Part shown: piece by piece, positions 38,324-47,026 of the stretch
Position numbering within the stretch: position 1 is the first letter of the stretch
Layout: every line of letters starts with the position of its first letter
Source: Mesorhizobium hawassense
GTDB lineage: Bacteria; Pseudomonadota; Alphaproteobacteria; Rhizobiales; Rhizobiaceae
NCBI RefSeq assembly: GCF_003289945.1
Contig: NZ_QMBP01000012.1
Span: 1-64,000, forward strand
Direction of reading: 5' to 3'
Length of the DNA stretch: 64,000 bases
The notes under the pieces: generated by a model
Seen by the model: only the letters and a program-made list of their open reading frames with translations
Database searches by the model: none
What the model was told of the DNA's origin: nothing
Made by a program: the position numbers and the translations under genes

Positions 38324-39022
38324 CTACTCTTCCGACGGCATATGCAGATACATCGACTGGATGCCGACGCGGCCAGGCCCGGTGAAGCGGTTGACGACGA
38401 AGTTCATGGCGGCGCCGAAGAAGCCGCTGGAAAGGCGGTCGATCCTGGTATCCATTTTCACCGAAGCATCCTTGAACAACCAGCCGCCTGGCTCGATGTC
38501 GATGGTTTCGCCGGGCGCCAGCACCTTCTCGAAGACGTTTCCGTAACCGTGCAGCCAGACGATGCCGTCGCCCGTCTCGCCACGGAAGCGGTCGATGAAG
38601 AAGCCGCTTTGGCCGAACAGCATCGTCCCAAGGCCGCGCACGCGCTCGAAGGTGTAGTCGACACTGGCGGTTGCAGCGAGAAACTGGTGCTCGCGCACCT
38701 GGATTTCCTCGCCGCGCCGGAGATGGATCGGCACGATATGGCCCGGCCCGTCGCGGCTGAAAGCGATGATGCCAGGCCCGGACGCCTCCGTGACGAAGAT
38801 CTGCATCCCGGCGATCATGCGCTTCAGCGCGCCCTTCAGCGATTTCAGGCCGATGGTGATCGAGGTGTTCTTCCAGAGCAGGATGTGGTGTTCGAAATAG
38901 ACCGGCATGTTGGTGACATCGACCGACAGAACCGGCACTAGTTCGCCGGCGACGTGATAGGTCACGCCGCCAAAAGTCTCATCCGACACTTCGGTCGGCA
39001 TCAATTCCGGCAGGCTCGGCAT
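38324..39022 (-). CDS. AIM24-family protein
   Basis: About 232 residues from the ATG at 39022. The AIM24 / TIGR00266-type double beta-sheet fold is suggested by the many Gly-rich strands: FFEH-like VYFEHHILLWKNTSITIG, GPGIIAFSRDGPGHIVPIHL, FLAATASVDYTFERV, GIVWLHGYGNVFEKVLAPGETIDIEPGGWLF and the end VGIQSMYLHM. The mitochondrial homologue affects inner-membrane organisation; the bacterial function is unknown. Confidence 0.88.
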   Translation of the reverse strand: MPSLPELMPTEVSDETFGGVTYHVAGELVPVLSVDVTNMPVYFEHHILLWKNTSITIGLKSLKGALKRMIAGMQIFVTEASGPGIIAFSRDGPGHIVPIHLRRGEEIQVREHQFLAATASVDYTFERVRGLGTMLFGQSGFFIDRFRGETGDGIVWLHGYGNVFEKVLAPGETIDIEPGGWLFKDASVKMDTRIDRLSSGFFGAAMNFVVNRFTGPGRVGIQSMYLHMPSEE

Positions 39023-39172
39023 GGATCCCCCCAAATCCGGCTGGGTGCGCTGTCCAGCCACCCGCGCATATCAATGCCTGCAGCATTGGCGAGGGGTGGG
39101 CGGGGCGTCAAACGAAAACCGGATCGCCACTGCCCCGCTCGCGCGAAGGTGATCCGGAAAGAGCGGCCGGTA

Positions 39173-39661
39173 TCAGCCGGCGAGAGACCGCCGAAGGACC
39201 AAAGTCGGTTCGGAAGGGCCGGCCTGTTCGCCGGTATCGGCTGTACGCACGAAACCATTCGCCTCGTAGAAAGCGATGGCCTTGATGTTTTTCGCCTCGA
39301 CCTCCAGGCGAATGGCGCGCGCCTCGGGGAAACTTTCGATCACCTCGTCGAGCAGCATGCCGCCGATGCCACGGCCCTGAAGGCTCGGCAGCACGTAGAG
39401 TTGCCCCAGCACGATTTCCTTGCCGTCATCGACGGCTTCCGCGAAAGCCACGCCGCCGAGGCGCTTGCCGTCATCGGCAACGAGAAACTCGCTGTTCGGC
39501 CGCGTCAGCCTCGTCTTCAGCGAAGCAATCGAATGCCAGCTGTCGGTGATTTCGGTGACTTGCTCAACGCCGTAGATGGCATCGTATGTCGCATGCCAGG
39601 TCTCGACCAGCAGCGCCCGGATGGCGGCGAGGTCGCGATCTCCGGCGGTGCGGACGAACAT
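39173..39661 (-). CDS. GNAT-family N-acetyltransferase
   Basis: A 162-residue acetyl-CoA-dependent acetyltransferase. The acetyl-CoA loop is LYVLPSLQGRGIGGMLLDEVIE (motif A, R/Q-x-x-G-x-G/A) and motif B is AKNIKAIAFYEANGFVRTAD. The substrate is unknown. It starts three bases after the gatB stop, so it is expressed with gatB. An E. coli GNAT (YjhQ) is the antitoxin of YjhX, and a yjhX remnant lies 1.8 kb away, but gatB separates them. Confidence 0.9.
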   Translation of the reverse strand: MFVRTAGDRDLAAIRALLVETWHATYDAIYGVEQVTEITDSWHSIASLKTRLTRPNSEFLVADDGKRLGGVAFAEAVDDGKEIVLGQLYVLPSLQGRGIGGMLLDEVIESFPEARAIRLEVEAKNIKAIAFYEANGFVRTADTGEQAGPSEPTLVLRRSLAG

Positions 39662-39664
39662 CGC

Positions 39665-41164
39665 CTACTCGATGCCTAGCTTGGCCTTGACGAGGTCGTT
39701 GACCGCCTGCGGGTTGGCCTTGCCGCCGGTTGCCTTCATGACCTGGCCGACGAACCAGCCGGCCATGGTCGGCTTGGCGCGCGCCTGCTCGACCTTGTCC
39801 GGGTTGGCGGCGATGACCTCGTCGACAGCCTTCTCGATGGCGCCGGTGTCGGTGACCTGCTTCATACCACGGCTCTCGACCAGCTGACGCGGATCGCCGC
39901 CTTCGTTCCAGACGATCTCGAACAGGTCCTTGGCGATCTTGCCGGAGATGGTGCCTTCCTTGATCAGGTCGAGCACGGCGCCTAGCTGTTCAGGCGAAAC
40001 CGGAGCATTTTCAATATCTTTTCCGGCCTTGTTCAGCTGTCCCAGCAGATCGTTAATGACCCAGTTGGCGGCGAGCTTGCCGTCGCGACCGGAAGCTACT
40101 TTCTCAAAATAGTCGGCGATCGGCTTCTCCGACACCAGGACGGAAGCGTCGTAAGCCGACAGGCCGAGCGCATCGACCAGCCGCGCCTTCTTGTCGTCGG
40201 GCAGCTCGGGCAATTCCTTTGCGAGCGCGTCGACATAGGTCTGGTCGAACTCCAGCGGCAAAAGGTCGGGATCCGGGAAGTAGCGATAGTCATGCGCCTC
40301 TTCCTTGGAGCGCATCGAACGCGTCTCGCCTTTGACGGCGTCGAACAGGCGCGTCTCCTGATCGATCTTGCCGCCGTCTTCCAGGATCGCGATCTGCCGG
40401 CGCGCCTCGTATTCGATCGCCTGACCGATGAAGCGGATCGAGTTCATGTTCTTGATCTCGCAGCGCGTGCCGAACTCGCCGCCCGGACGACGGACGGAAA
40501 CGTTGACGTCGGCGCGCAGCGAGCCTTCGTCCATGTTGCCGTCGCAGGTGCCGAGATAGCGCATGATCGAGCGCAGTTTGGTGACGTAGGCCTTGGCCTC
40601 GTCGGCGGAGCGTATGTCCGGCTTGGAGACGATCTCCATCAGCGCCACGCCGGAGCGGTTGAGGTCGACATAGGACATGGTCGGGTGCTGGTCATGCATC
40701 GACTTGCCGGCATCCTGTTCCAGGTGCAGGCGCTCGATGCCGACCTCGATATCCTCGAACTCGCCCTGGCGGTCGGGGCCGACGGAAACGATCACCTTGC
40801 CCTCGCCGACGATCGGCTGCTTGAACTGCGAGATCTGGTAGCCCTGCGGCAGGTCCGGATAGAAATAGTTCTTCCGGTCGAACACCGACTTGCGGTTGAT
40901 CGCGGCCTTCAAGCCCAACCCGGTACGGATCGCCTGCCTGACGCATTCTTCGTTGATGACCGGCAGCATGCCAGGCATCGCCGCGTCGACCAGGCTGACA
41001 TTGGCGTTGGGCGCCGCGCCGAACGACGTCGCGGCGCCGGAGAACAGCTTGGCTTTCGAGATCACTTGCGCATGCACTTCGAGCCCGATGATGATTTCCC
41101 AGTCGCCTGTGGCGCCGGGAATCAGGCGTTTTGCGTCGGGGGTGCGGGTGTCGATGATGCTCAT
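39665..41164 (-). CDS. gatB: Aspartyl/glutamyl-tRNA amidotransferase subunit B
   Basis: A 499-residue subunit of GatCAB, which converts Glu-tRNA(Gln) and Asp-tRNA(Asn) to the amides, needed where GlnRS or AsnRS is missing. Motifs are IIGLEVHAQVISKAKLFS, DRKNYFYPDLPQGYQISQF, DQHPTMSYVDLNRSGVALMEIVSKPD and MRSKEEAHDYRYFPDPDLLPL. The C-terminal GatB/Yqey tail ends at ALNDLV-type sequence. gatC and gatA are not in the window, as is often so in rhizobia. Confidence 0.97.
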   Translation of the reverse strand: MSIIDTRTPDAKRLIPGATGDWEIIIGLEVHAQVISKAKLFSGAATSFGAAPNANVSLVDAAMPGMLPVINEECVRQAIRTGLGLKAAINRKSVFDRKNYFYPDLPQGYQISQFKQPIVGEGKVIVSVGPDRQGEFEDIEVGIERLHLEQDAGKSMHDQHPTMSYVDLNRSGVALMEIVSKPDIRSADEAKAYVTKLRSIMRYLGTCDGNMDEGSLRADVNVSVRRPGGEFGTRCEIKNMNSIRFIGQAIEYEARRQIAILEDGGKIDQETRLFDAVKGETRSMRSKEEAHDYRYFPDPDLLPLEFDQTYVDALAKELPELPDDKKARLVDALGLSAYDASVLVSEKPIADYFEKVASGRDGKLAANWVINDLLGQLNKAGKDIENAPVSPEQLGAVLDLIKEGTISGKIAKDLFEIVWNEGGDPRQLVESRGMKQVTDTGAIEKAVDEVIAANPDKVEQARAKPTMAGWFVGQVMKATGGKANPQAVNDLVKAKLGIE

Positions 41165-41460
41165 GGATGGCCTACGTACCTGGAATCTCGGATATGCATT
41201 GAATGCATACTTCGGTGCGCAACTTCGCTAGTGCAAACCGCCCTGCGAGACAAGCCTTGTGAGACAAGCGCAAAGCCGCGCACTGGCCTTCTGCGCCGCT
41301 TTCGCCTATAGGACGCCCACCCCAATGGAGAGTGGATGCCCACTTACGCTCAGTCCCGGTGAAGCCCTGACCTCGTAGCGAGGCAGGGCAGAAAAGCCTG
41401 AAACCCCGTGCCGCGGCGTCTTGCGGCGGCGGCTTTCGTTGTTTTTCCAGGGACTTTCCA
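41165..41460. other. Intergenic region between gatB and the yjhX locus
   Basis: 296 bp with no convincing gene. A short atgcatt-gaatgcat inverted repeat lies near 41195-41210. The stretch just before 41461 (ccagggactttcca) could carry the original yjhX ribosome site. Confidence 0.4.
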
Positions 41461-41821
41461 ATGGACATTTCGCGCAGCGCATGACCCCGAAAATCGGAAC
41501 CGATTTTCGGAAAGGATCATGCGCCACCTAGAGTGCCACAGCGTCCTTTTGCGCGTCCAAGAGGACGCGCGGCGCTGTGGGGAACAGCGCATCCTGCACC
41601 TGCTCGCGCAGGGCGGGCGTATCGAAATCGAAAAGAACGAGAGCAGGAAGGTCGCCGCGGTCCAGTGCCTGACCCGCGACGGCTGGCGCTGTCCGGGTTT
41701 CGACCTGGAGCTGTTTCGAAAACTGAGGCGGAAGAAAGCGGTTTCCTCGACGGATGGCGGCCCTTACCGCATCACCCGGCGCGGACTCCAGCTCGTCCGC
41801 GCCGAGCTCGATAACCGCTAA
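41461..41821 (+). pseudogene. yjhX: YjhX/TopAI-family gene interrupted by a palindromic repeat
   Basis: The family is recognised from EQRILHLLAQGGRIEIEKNESRKVAAVQCLTRDGW...FRKLRRKKAVSSTDGGPYRITRRGLQLVRAELDNR, close to E. coli YjhX (TopAI, an inhibitor of topoisomerase I). Family members start M(N/D)(I/L)SRxEQR. Here ATGGACATTTCGCGCAGC (41461-41478, MDISRS) is present, and EQRIL resumes at 41582, separated by ~103 bp of palindromic repeat. The element shifts the frame. It supplies a new in-frame ATG at 41519 preceded by GGAAAGGAT, so a 100-residue protein with 21 repeat-encoded residues may still be made. Confidence 0.8.
41479..41581. repeat. ~100-bp double-hairpin element inserted in yjhX
   Basis: First palindrome: gcgcatga (41477-41484) / tcatgcgc (41517-41524), enclosing ccgaaaatcgg (41487-41497) / ccgattttcgg (41500-41510). 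Second palindrome: ccacagcg (41536-41543) / cgctgtgg (41573-41580), enclosing gcgcgtcc (41551-41558) / ggacgcgc (41563-41570). Exact borders are ambiguous by a few bases. Confidence 0.8.
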
Positions 41822-41827
41822 CGCCCA

Positions 41828-41856
41828 ATGCCGCCGGCAGGAAACTCCGGCGGCAT
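41828..41856. terminator. Terminator hairpin between yjhX and the CBS gene
   Basis: 10-bp stem atgccgccgg (41828-41837) / ccggcggcat (41847-41856), then CTTCGCTTG. It lies between convergent genes and may act in both directions; U tracts are weak. Confidence 0.55.
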
Positions 41857-41865
41857 CTTCGCTTG

Positions 41866-42297
41866 CTAGGCGGTGGCGATATAGGCCCTGATCTCCTCGG
41901 CTTCGCGCTCGACATCCTCGATGCGGCGCTTGACCACGTCACCGATGGAGACGATGCCGTCAAGCTGGCCGCCCTTTTCCACCGGCAAATGGCGGAAGCG
42001 GCCCCGCGTCATGATCTCCATGACCTCGTTGACGGTGTGGTTTTCATTGCAGATCTTCACCTTCGGCGTCATCGCCGAGCGCACGGCGATGTCGAGCGCC
42101 GCGGCGCCCTCCTTGGCGACCACCCGTACGATGTCGCGCTCCGAGAGAATGCCGACGATCTTGCGATCGCCATTGGTGATCACGAGCGCGCCGATCCTGT
42201 GCTCGGCCAGCATACGAATGGCCTCGCTCAGTTTTTCATTGGGCCCGAGCGTGAACACGTCATGGCCCTTTTTCTCAAGAATTGCCTTAACCGTCAT
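41866..42297 (-). CDS. Two-CBS-domain protein
   Basis: A 143-residue stand-alone CBS pair: first repeat VFTLGPNEKLSEAIRMLAEHRIGALVITNGDRKIVGILSERDIVRVV, second repeat KICNENHTVNEVMEIMTRGRFRHLPVEKGGQLDGIVSIGDVVKRRIED. Such proteins bind adenine nucleotides and sense energy state. The start at 42297 is chosen because the upstream frame is Pro/Gly-rich. The partner it regulates is not evident. Confidence 0.93.
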   Translation of the reverse strand: MTVKAILEKKGHDVFTLGPNEKLSEAIRMLAEHRIGALVITNGDRKIVGILSERDIVRVVAKEGAAALDIAVRSAMTPKVKICNENHTVNEVMEIMTRGRFRHLPVEKGGQLDGIVSIGDVVKRRIEDVEREAEEIRAYIATA

Positions 42298-42429
42298 GGC
42301 GTCCTCCACTGCCTTTGACGCCGGCTCCCCGCCCCGACCGGCTTTTCGCCCCGGCGCCCCTAGGAAGACACCGGGTGCTTGGGCAACATGGTGCGCCGTG
42401 ATTGGCTGCATTTCAAGTGGAAGCAGGTC

Positions 42430-43167
42430 TCAGACCGCAGGCGAAGGACGGTCGAAAAAACGCAGTCCGAAAAAGCCGGCGACGAAGCCGCCGATATGGG
42501 CCTCCCAGGCGATCTGGCCGTCGATGCCCGGCGCGAAGCCGAGCAGGCCGGTGGCGAGATTTATGACCATCCAGACACCTAAAAAAGTCATGACGCCACG
42601 TGAGCGCACCACGGCCGCGAACGGCAAGGGTTCACCGGCGAAGGCCGCCCTGCCGGACGACCGGTCGACGCGGAATCCGTAGCGCGCCGCCGCGCCCATC
42701 ATGCCGGAGATCGCACCCGATGCACCGACCAGCGGCACCTCGCCATGCGGGTGCATTACCCAGAACAAAGCGACCGAAGTCAGACCGGTCACAGCATAGA
42801 ACACCGCAAATCTTACCGCGCCGAGACGATTGGCAAGCGGCGAACCGAAGGCCGCAAGCCAGATCATGTTGATGGCGATATGGGCAACGCCCCCGTGCAT
42901 GAACGCATAGGTGAACGGACGCGTGAACAAAAACCAGTCGAAGCCGTATTGGCCGGTGTACAGCACCGGAATGAAGGCGCCGTCGTAGAGCAGCGTCATT
43001 TGCTGCGTTTCGTTGAGCACATATTGCTGCAGCAGAAAAACGGCCGCGCAAATGCCGATCACCGCCAGCACCACCGGCGGCAGGTTGAACACAGGTTCGC
43101 GACGCCGCGGCTCAGGCGTCTCGTCCGTCAGCGGTTCGGTTTCATTAGGGCTTGCCGGTTCGCTCAT
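42430..43167 (-). CDS. Rhomboid-family intramembrane serine protease
   Basis: A 245-residue protein with six hydrophobic helices. The catalytic Ser is in GASGAISGMMGA and the catalytic His in AHIGGFVAG. The family oxyanion region is the helix FTYAFMHGGVAHIAINMIWLAAFG. A Pro/Glu-rich cytoplasmic N-terminus precedes the first helix. It cleaves transmembrane substrates; its target here is unknown. Confidence 0.93.
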   Translation of the reverse strand: MSEPASPNETEPLTDETPEPRRREPVFNLPPVVLAVIGICAAVFLLQQYVLNETQQMTLLYDGAFIPVLYTGQYGFDWFLFTRPFTYAFMHGGVAHIAINMIWLAAFGSPLANRLGAVRFAVFYAVTGLTSVALFWVMHPHGEVPLVGASGAISGMMGAAARYGFRVDRSSGRAAFAGEPLPFAAVVRSRGVMTFLGVWMVINLATGLLGFAPGIDGQIAWEAHIGGFVAGFFGLRFFDRPSPAV

Positions 43168-43584
43168 GCGCCTTTTTTGGTCCGGGACTCGAGTTTCGGG
43201 CGAGCATGTAGATCACGCCCTTTCGAATCACAAACAGCGAATCGCCACAGTCACAGTTGGGAGAAGAGCGAATCGGAGCCGGGCGAATCAAAAAGAAGGC
43301 CGTCCAGGTGTCCCCCTGAACGGCCGGTCGAGTCCCCTGCTCCCCATGAACTCTGACTGAAATGCTGCCGATCGCTGCTGAAACGACCGTTTTGGAGTGA
43401 TTTTGGTGTGCCACGTGCCTCGGCGGCGCGCAATGTAAACCACTTGTTAACCTTAACGACCCCGAGGCGTGAACAAACGTTAACGATACTGGCACGCATC
43501 CTGCTCCGCACCGCATGAAGGTCATCGGAGGGCGCCCTGTCTGTTCGCCGATGGGACATCAAAAGACAGATTGTGCGGAGCGGA
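43168..43584 (+). promoter_or_regulatory. Intergenic region with a CtrA-like site upstream of the PAS gene
   Basis: 417 bp between divergent genes. TAAA-N7-TTAA at 43436-43450 matches the CtrA consensus TTAA-N7-TTAA at seven of eight positions, followed by ccttaacg and acgttaacg words. CtrA control of the downstream PAS_5 gene is inferred. The rest holds nothing I can identify. Confidence 0.4.
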
Positions 43585-44229
43585 ATGGACATGAAGGAAA
43601 AAGGATCGATCGCGCTGTTCCAATATTGGAACCAACTGCGTGATGGTCGCCTGGCCCCTAAGCGATCGGAAGTGGAGCCGGCGGACATCAAGTCGCTTTT
43701 GGCGGACACCTATATCCTCGAGCGCGACACGCGCGGCGAAGCGGTGTTCCGGCTGGCCGGCACGAGGCTCTGCGCCTATTACGGCCGCGAGCTCAAGGGC
43801 TTCTCCTTTCCCTCGCTCTGGCGCGAGAAGGACCAGCGGCTGGTGTCGCGGCTCATGCAGGGCGTTTTCGAGCAGAAATCGGTTCTGCTCATGACTTTCG
43901 AGGGGTTCAGCCGCAACGGCCGTTCCAACAAATTCGAGCTCCTGGCGCTGCCGCTGGACGGCGGCGCCGAGAACCAGCGCTGCCTCGGCATCATCAGCAC
44001 CGCCGACAAGCCGTTCTGGCTGGGCGCCGACCCGCTCGCCGACGCGCTGATCGACACGATCCGGGTAATCGATCCGGAGAAGGAGCCGATGTTCCTGAAG
44101 AACCGGCCGGCGATCGACGTTCCCTCGCTCGTCCCGGCCGAGTTCGACCCTCCGGAAACCATTTCGGCGCTCGGCCGCGTGCGCCGCATCCGCCATCTCG
44201 TCGTCTTCGACGGCGGGCGTCACGAATGA
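43585..44229 (+). CDS. PAS_5 (DUF1457) domain protein
   Basis: About 214 residues. The PAS_5-type domain spans most of the protein: ALFQYWNQLRDGRLAPKRSEVEPADIKSLLADTYILERD, EAVFRLAGTRLCAYYGRELKG, LMTFEGFSRNGRSNKFELLALPLDG. Characterised members such as MopJ of Caulobacter link motility to the cell cycle. No output domain is fused. Start alternatives are GTG 43573 and ATG 43591. It precedes a PilZ gene on the same strand, so both are candidate motility or cell-cycle regulators. Confidence 0.88.
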   Translation: MDMKEKGSIALFQYWNQLRDGRLAPKRSEVEPADIKSLLADTYILERDTRGEAVFRLAGTRLCAYYGRELKGFSFPSLWREKDQRLVSRLMQGVFEQKSVLLMTFEGFSRNGRSNKFELLALPLDGGAENQRCLGIISTADKPFWLGADPLADALIDTIRVIDPEKEPMFLKNRPAIDVPSLVPAEFDPPETISALGRVRRIRHLVVFDGGRHE

Positions 44230-44401
44230 GCTCGGCCGCGCGCATTTTTTGCACTGCACGCGGTTGATTTTTCCGCTGGAATCGTCCCCAGGCGTCGGCA
44301 TTCGCGGCCAATTTTTCCCGTTTGTTAACCTGCTTTGCTGTAGTTTTTTGGGCGAAATTCCTCGCATCATCGCGCGGAATGCCAAAGGGGTGTAGGCAGT
44401 C

Positions 44402-45019
44402 ATGAGGTCAGCGGCGGTAGATTACGCACCGTCACGAGCTGAACGGCGCAACTTTCAGCGTGTCCGTGTCAAGATTTACGGGCGCTTCATGCTGGAGGAC
44501 CGCACCGAGCATCCATGCCAGGTGATCGACATGTCACCCGGCAACGTCGCGTTGCGCACAGAGCGCATCGGCATGCCGGGCGAAAAGGTCATCGCCTATA
44601 TCGACCATATCGGCCGCGTCGAAGGCGTCGTGACACGCACGTCGCAGGACGGTTTCGCCATGACCGTCATTGCCTCGGATCGCAAGAAGGACAAGCTTGC
44701 CGCGCAGCTTACCTGGCTTGCCAACAAGCATGAGCTCGACCTGCCCGAGGATCGTCGTCACGAACGCGTGGCGCCGCGCAATCCGATGAGCGTCCTGCAG
44801 CTTACCGACGGACGCCAGTATCAGTGCCGCATCATCGACCTGTCGCTGTCCGGCGCGGCGATCGAAATCGACGTCAAGCCGGCGATCGGCGTCCAGGTCA
44901 CGCTCGGCACGATGCGCGGCCAGGTGGTGCGTCATTTCGAGGACGGCGTGGCCATCGAATTCGCCGTCATCCAGCGGCCAGAAACCCTTGATCAGGAATT
45001 CAACGCGCCACGGTCCTGA
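44402..45019 (+). CDS. Tandem PilZ-domain protein
   Basis: A 205-residue protein with two PilZ domains. The first has ERRNFQRVRVKIYG and DMSPGNVALR; the second has DRRHERVAPRNPM and DLSLSGAAIEI. The RxxxR and D/NxSxxG motifs needed for c-di-GMP binding are complete in the second and near-complete in the first (DMSPGN). It is a likely c-di-GMP effector for motility or polysaccharide. An AAGGGG ribosome site precedes the start, and a strong terminator follows. Confidence 0.93.
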   Translation: MRSAAVDYAPSRAERRNFQRVRVKIYGRFMLEDRTEHPCQVIDMSPGNVALRTERIGMPGEKVIAYIDHIGRVEGVVTRTSQDGFAMTVIASDRKKDKLAAQLTWLANKHELDLPEDRRHERVAPRNPMSVLQLTDGRQYQCRIIDLSLSGAAIEIDVKPAIGVQVTLGTMRGQVVRHFEDGVAIEFAVIQRPETLDQEFNAPRS

Positions 45020-45046
45020 CGCGGGTCGTACTTCAAGCGCAAAGGG

Positions 45047-45072
45047 AACCGGCCCCCGGCGGCCGGTTTTTT
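45047..45072 (+). terminator. Terminator after the PilZ gene
   Basis: 8-bp stem aaccggcc (45047-45054) / ggccggtt (45061-45068) followed by TTTT. A strong intrinsic terminator. Confidence 0.9.
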
Positions 45073-45276
45073 GTTGCCCGGTTTTGACCGGCCGAACGCA
45101 GGCCATCCATGCGCTCAAAATCCCTCGGAGGCCCGGACAAATCTGAATAATCCAGGATCGCGATAGTTCAAATTTTATGTTTATTCGACCGGCGTTTTAC
45201 TCAATGTCTACTTCGGGTTTTTGCGTGAAATAAATCCCAACGTGGCACAGTCTTCTCAAACGGGGAGACTACCATA

Positions 45277-45882
45277 ATGAAAATGACGAGGGGCAAGCTG
45301 TTGCTCTTGGCAATGGCGATGCAGCTGTCCGCTTGGGGAACGGCAAGCGCGGGACCGGCTTTCATGCATACGGGCGGACGCACCACCCAGCCGGTCGGTC
45401 ACTATGATTTCTGCCAGCGCATTCCGGTCGAATGCAACCAGCGGACGCCGAAGGGGTCGCCGGTCGAGCTGACGCGCAAGCTGTGGGCGACGATCGTCAA
45501 CGTCAACAATTCGGTCAACACCCGCGTCAAGCCGCGCACCGACATGGAGAATTATGGCGTCGAGGAATACTGGGCCTATCCGGACAACGGTTTTGGCGAT
45601 TGCGAGGATTATGGACTGGAGAAGCGCCGCCAGCTGATGGCCGTTGGTGTCCCCGCCGGCGACCTGCTGATGACCGTCGTTCGCCAGCCGAACGGCGACG
45701 GCCATGCCGTGCTGACGGTGCGCACCAGCCTCGGCGAATTCATTCTCGACAATCTCGAGCCGAAAGTGCTCGCCTGGAACGAGACGGTCTACACCTACCT
45801 CAAGCGTCAATCGACCGAGAACTCGGGTGTTTGGGTCACCATCAACGACGGCCGCGACGCCGCCGTCGCCAGCGTCCGCTAA
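45277..45882 (+). CDS. Bacterial transglutaminase-like cysteine proteinase
   Basis: A 201-residue secreted protein of family C93 (BTLCP). A signal peptide (LLLLAMAMQLSAWGTASA) precedes CQRIPVECNQ, then the catalytic triad: Cys in DNGFGDCEDYGLEKR, His in GDGHAVLTVRT and Asp in FILDNLEPKV. In proteobacteria such proteins often sit near type I secretion or LapG-like systems that cleave surface adhesins, and LapG is controlled by c-di-GMP. The neighbouring PilZ gene is therefore suggestive, but no LapD-like partner is present. Confidence 0.9.
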   Translation: MKMTRGKLLLLAMAMQLSAWGTASAGPAFMHTGGRTTQPVGHYDFCQRIPVECNQRTPKGSPVELTRKLWATIVNVNNSVNTRVKPRTDMENYGVEEYWAYPDNGFGDCEDYGLEKRRQLMAVGVPAGDLLMTVVRQPNGDGHAVLTVRTSLGEFILDNLEPKVLAWNETVYTYLKRQSTENSGVWVTINDGRDAAVASVR

Positions 45883-45980
45883 GGGCGCGAAAGCTATCAG
45901 CTACGTCGCGCCCGCGCGACTTGCTTAGGGAAAAGCCCGGTCGAGTCCCCACCCTCCCCGTCCCCAACGACCGGGTTTTA

Positions 45981-46011
45981 GGAGCCGGCCCCTGTCCCCG
46001 GGGCCGGCTCC
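45981..46011 (+). terminator. Terminator after the transglutaminase-like gene
   Basis: 12-bp perfect stem ggagccggcccc (45981-45992) / ggggccggctcc (46000-46011), loop tgtcccc, then GCTATTTTC. It lies between convergent genes. Confidence 0.85.
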
Positions 46012-46060
46012 GCTATTTTCTGACATACTGAGAACGGCGGCTCGGCACGCGGTCAATTGC

Positions 46061-46987
46061 CTATGCCGGGCGCTCCTGCACCAGCCACTCCAGCAAATCG
46101 GCGACGAGCGCCTTTGCGTCGCCGCGCGCCGGGCAGATGGCGTAGTAACCATAGCCGCTCTCAATGACACGCGGGAAAGGAGTGACAAGCGCGCCGCTTT
46201 CCAGATCGTGCCGCGCAAGATGCATGTCGCCCATGGTCACGCCATAGCCGCTGGCTGCCGCCGTCATGGCAAAATCCTGGGTGTCGAATATCTGATTGCG
46301 CATCGCCGTCAGGTCATAGGCGCCTTCGGCCTGCAGCCAGAGCGTCCAGTCGCTTTGCCGGGCATTGGAATGAAGCAGAACGCAGTTCGCCAGACTTTCG
46401 ACCTCAGCGGGGTCGCCAAGCTGGCCCGCGAATGAAGGCGAGCACATCGGAGTAAGTTTCTCCGGCAGCAGCAATTCGACATGCATGCCGGGCCAATGGC
46501 CATTACCGTAGAGGATCAGCAGATCGATGTCCCCGGGGCCGAAGCTGGGCCGCGCGAACCAGGCGGTGTCGATCGTGATGTTCAGGTCCGGATGCCGGCT
46601 GTGGAGATCCGTCAGCCGTGGAAGAAGCCAGCGGCGGGCAAAGGTGGGCGGCATGCGAACCGTCAGTGATCGCCCCTTCGTCCTTGTCGCTTCGAAAGAG
46701 TTGCGAAGCGAGATCAGCAGTCCGTTGACGATCGGAACGATCGCGTCGCCCTGCTCGGTCAAAACCACCTTGCGGGTATGGCGCTGGAAGAGGCTGCAGC
46801 CGAAATAGTGTTCCAGCTGCTGGATCTGACGGCTGATGGCGCTCTGGCTGAGGTTGAGCTCCAGGGCAGCCTGGGTGAAACTTCCGGTCTCCGCGACGAC
46901 CGAGAAGGTTTGCAGCGTCTGCAATGGCGGCAGCCGGTTCTGCTGGAGGGCCGTCTTCAAGATGTTCTCCGCGTAGGCTCCCGTCAT
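46061..46987 (-). CDS. LysR-family (GcvA-like) regulator of the adjacent catabolic operon
   Basis: A 308-residue protein. The winged HTH is LPPLQTLQTFSVVAETGSFTQAALELNLSQSAISRQIQQLEHYFG (about 19-63). The co-inducer domain has AWFARPSFGPGDIDLLILYG and DFAMTAAASGYGVTMGDMHLA. It is the last gene on the strand of the 46-54 kb operon, starting 39 bp after the argH-like stop. It likely senses the imported substrate and controls the promoter near 54.27 kb. Confidence 0.9.
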   Translation of the reverse strand: MTGAYAENILKTALQQNRLPPLQTLQTFSVVAETGSFTQAALELNLSQSAISRQIQQLEHYFGCSLFQRHTRKVVLTEQGDAIVPIVNGLLISLRNSFEATRTKGRSLTVRMPPTFARRWLLPRLTDLHSRHPDLNITIDTAWFARPSFGPGDIDLLILYGNGHWPGMHVELLLPEKLTPMCSPSFAGQLGDPAEVESLANCVLLHSNARQSDWTLWLQAEGAYDLTAMRNQIFDTQDFAMTAAASGYGVTMGDMHLARHDLESGALVTPFPRVIESGYGYYAICPARGDAKALVADLLEWLVQERPA

Positions 46988-47026
46988 TAAGCAGGTGCCG
47001 CCGTGGAGGTAAACAACGTTTCGGCG

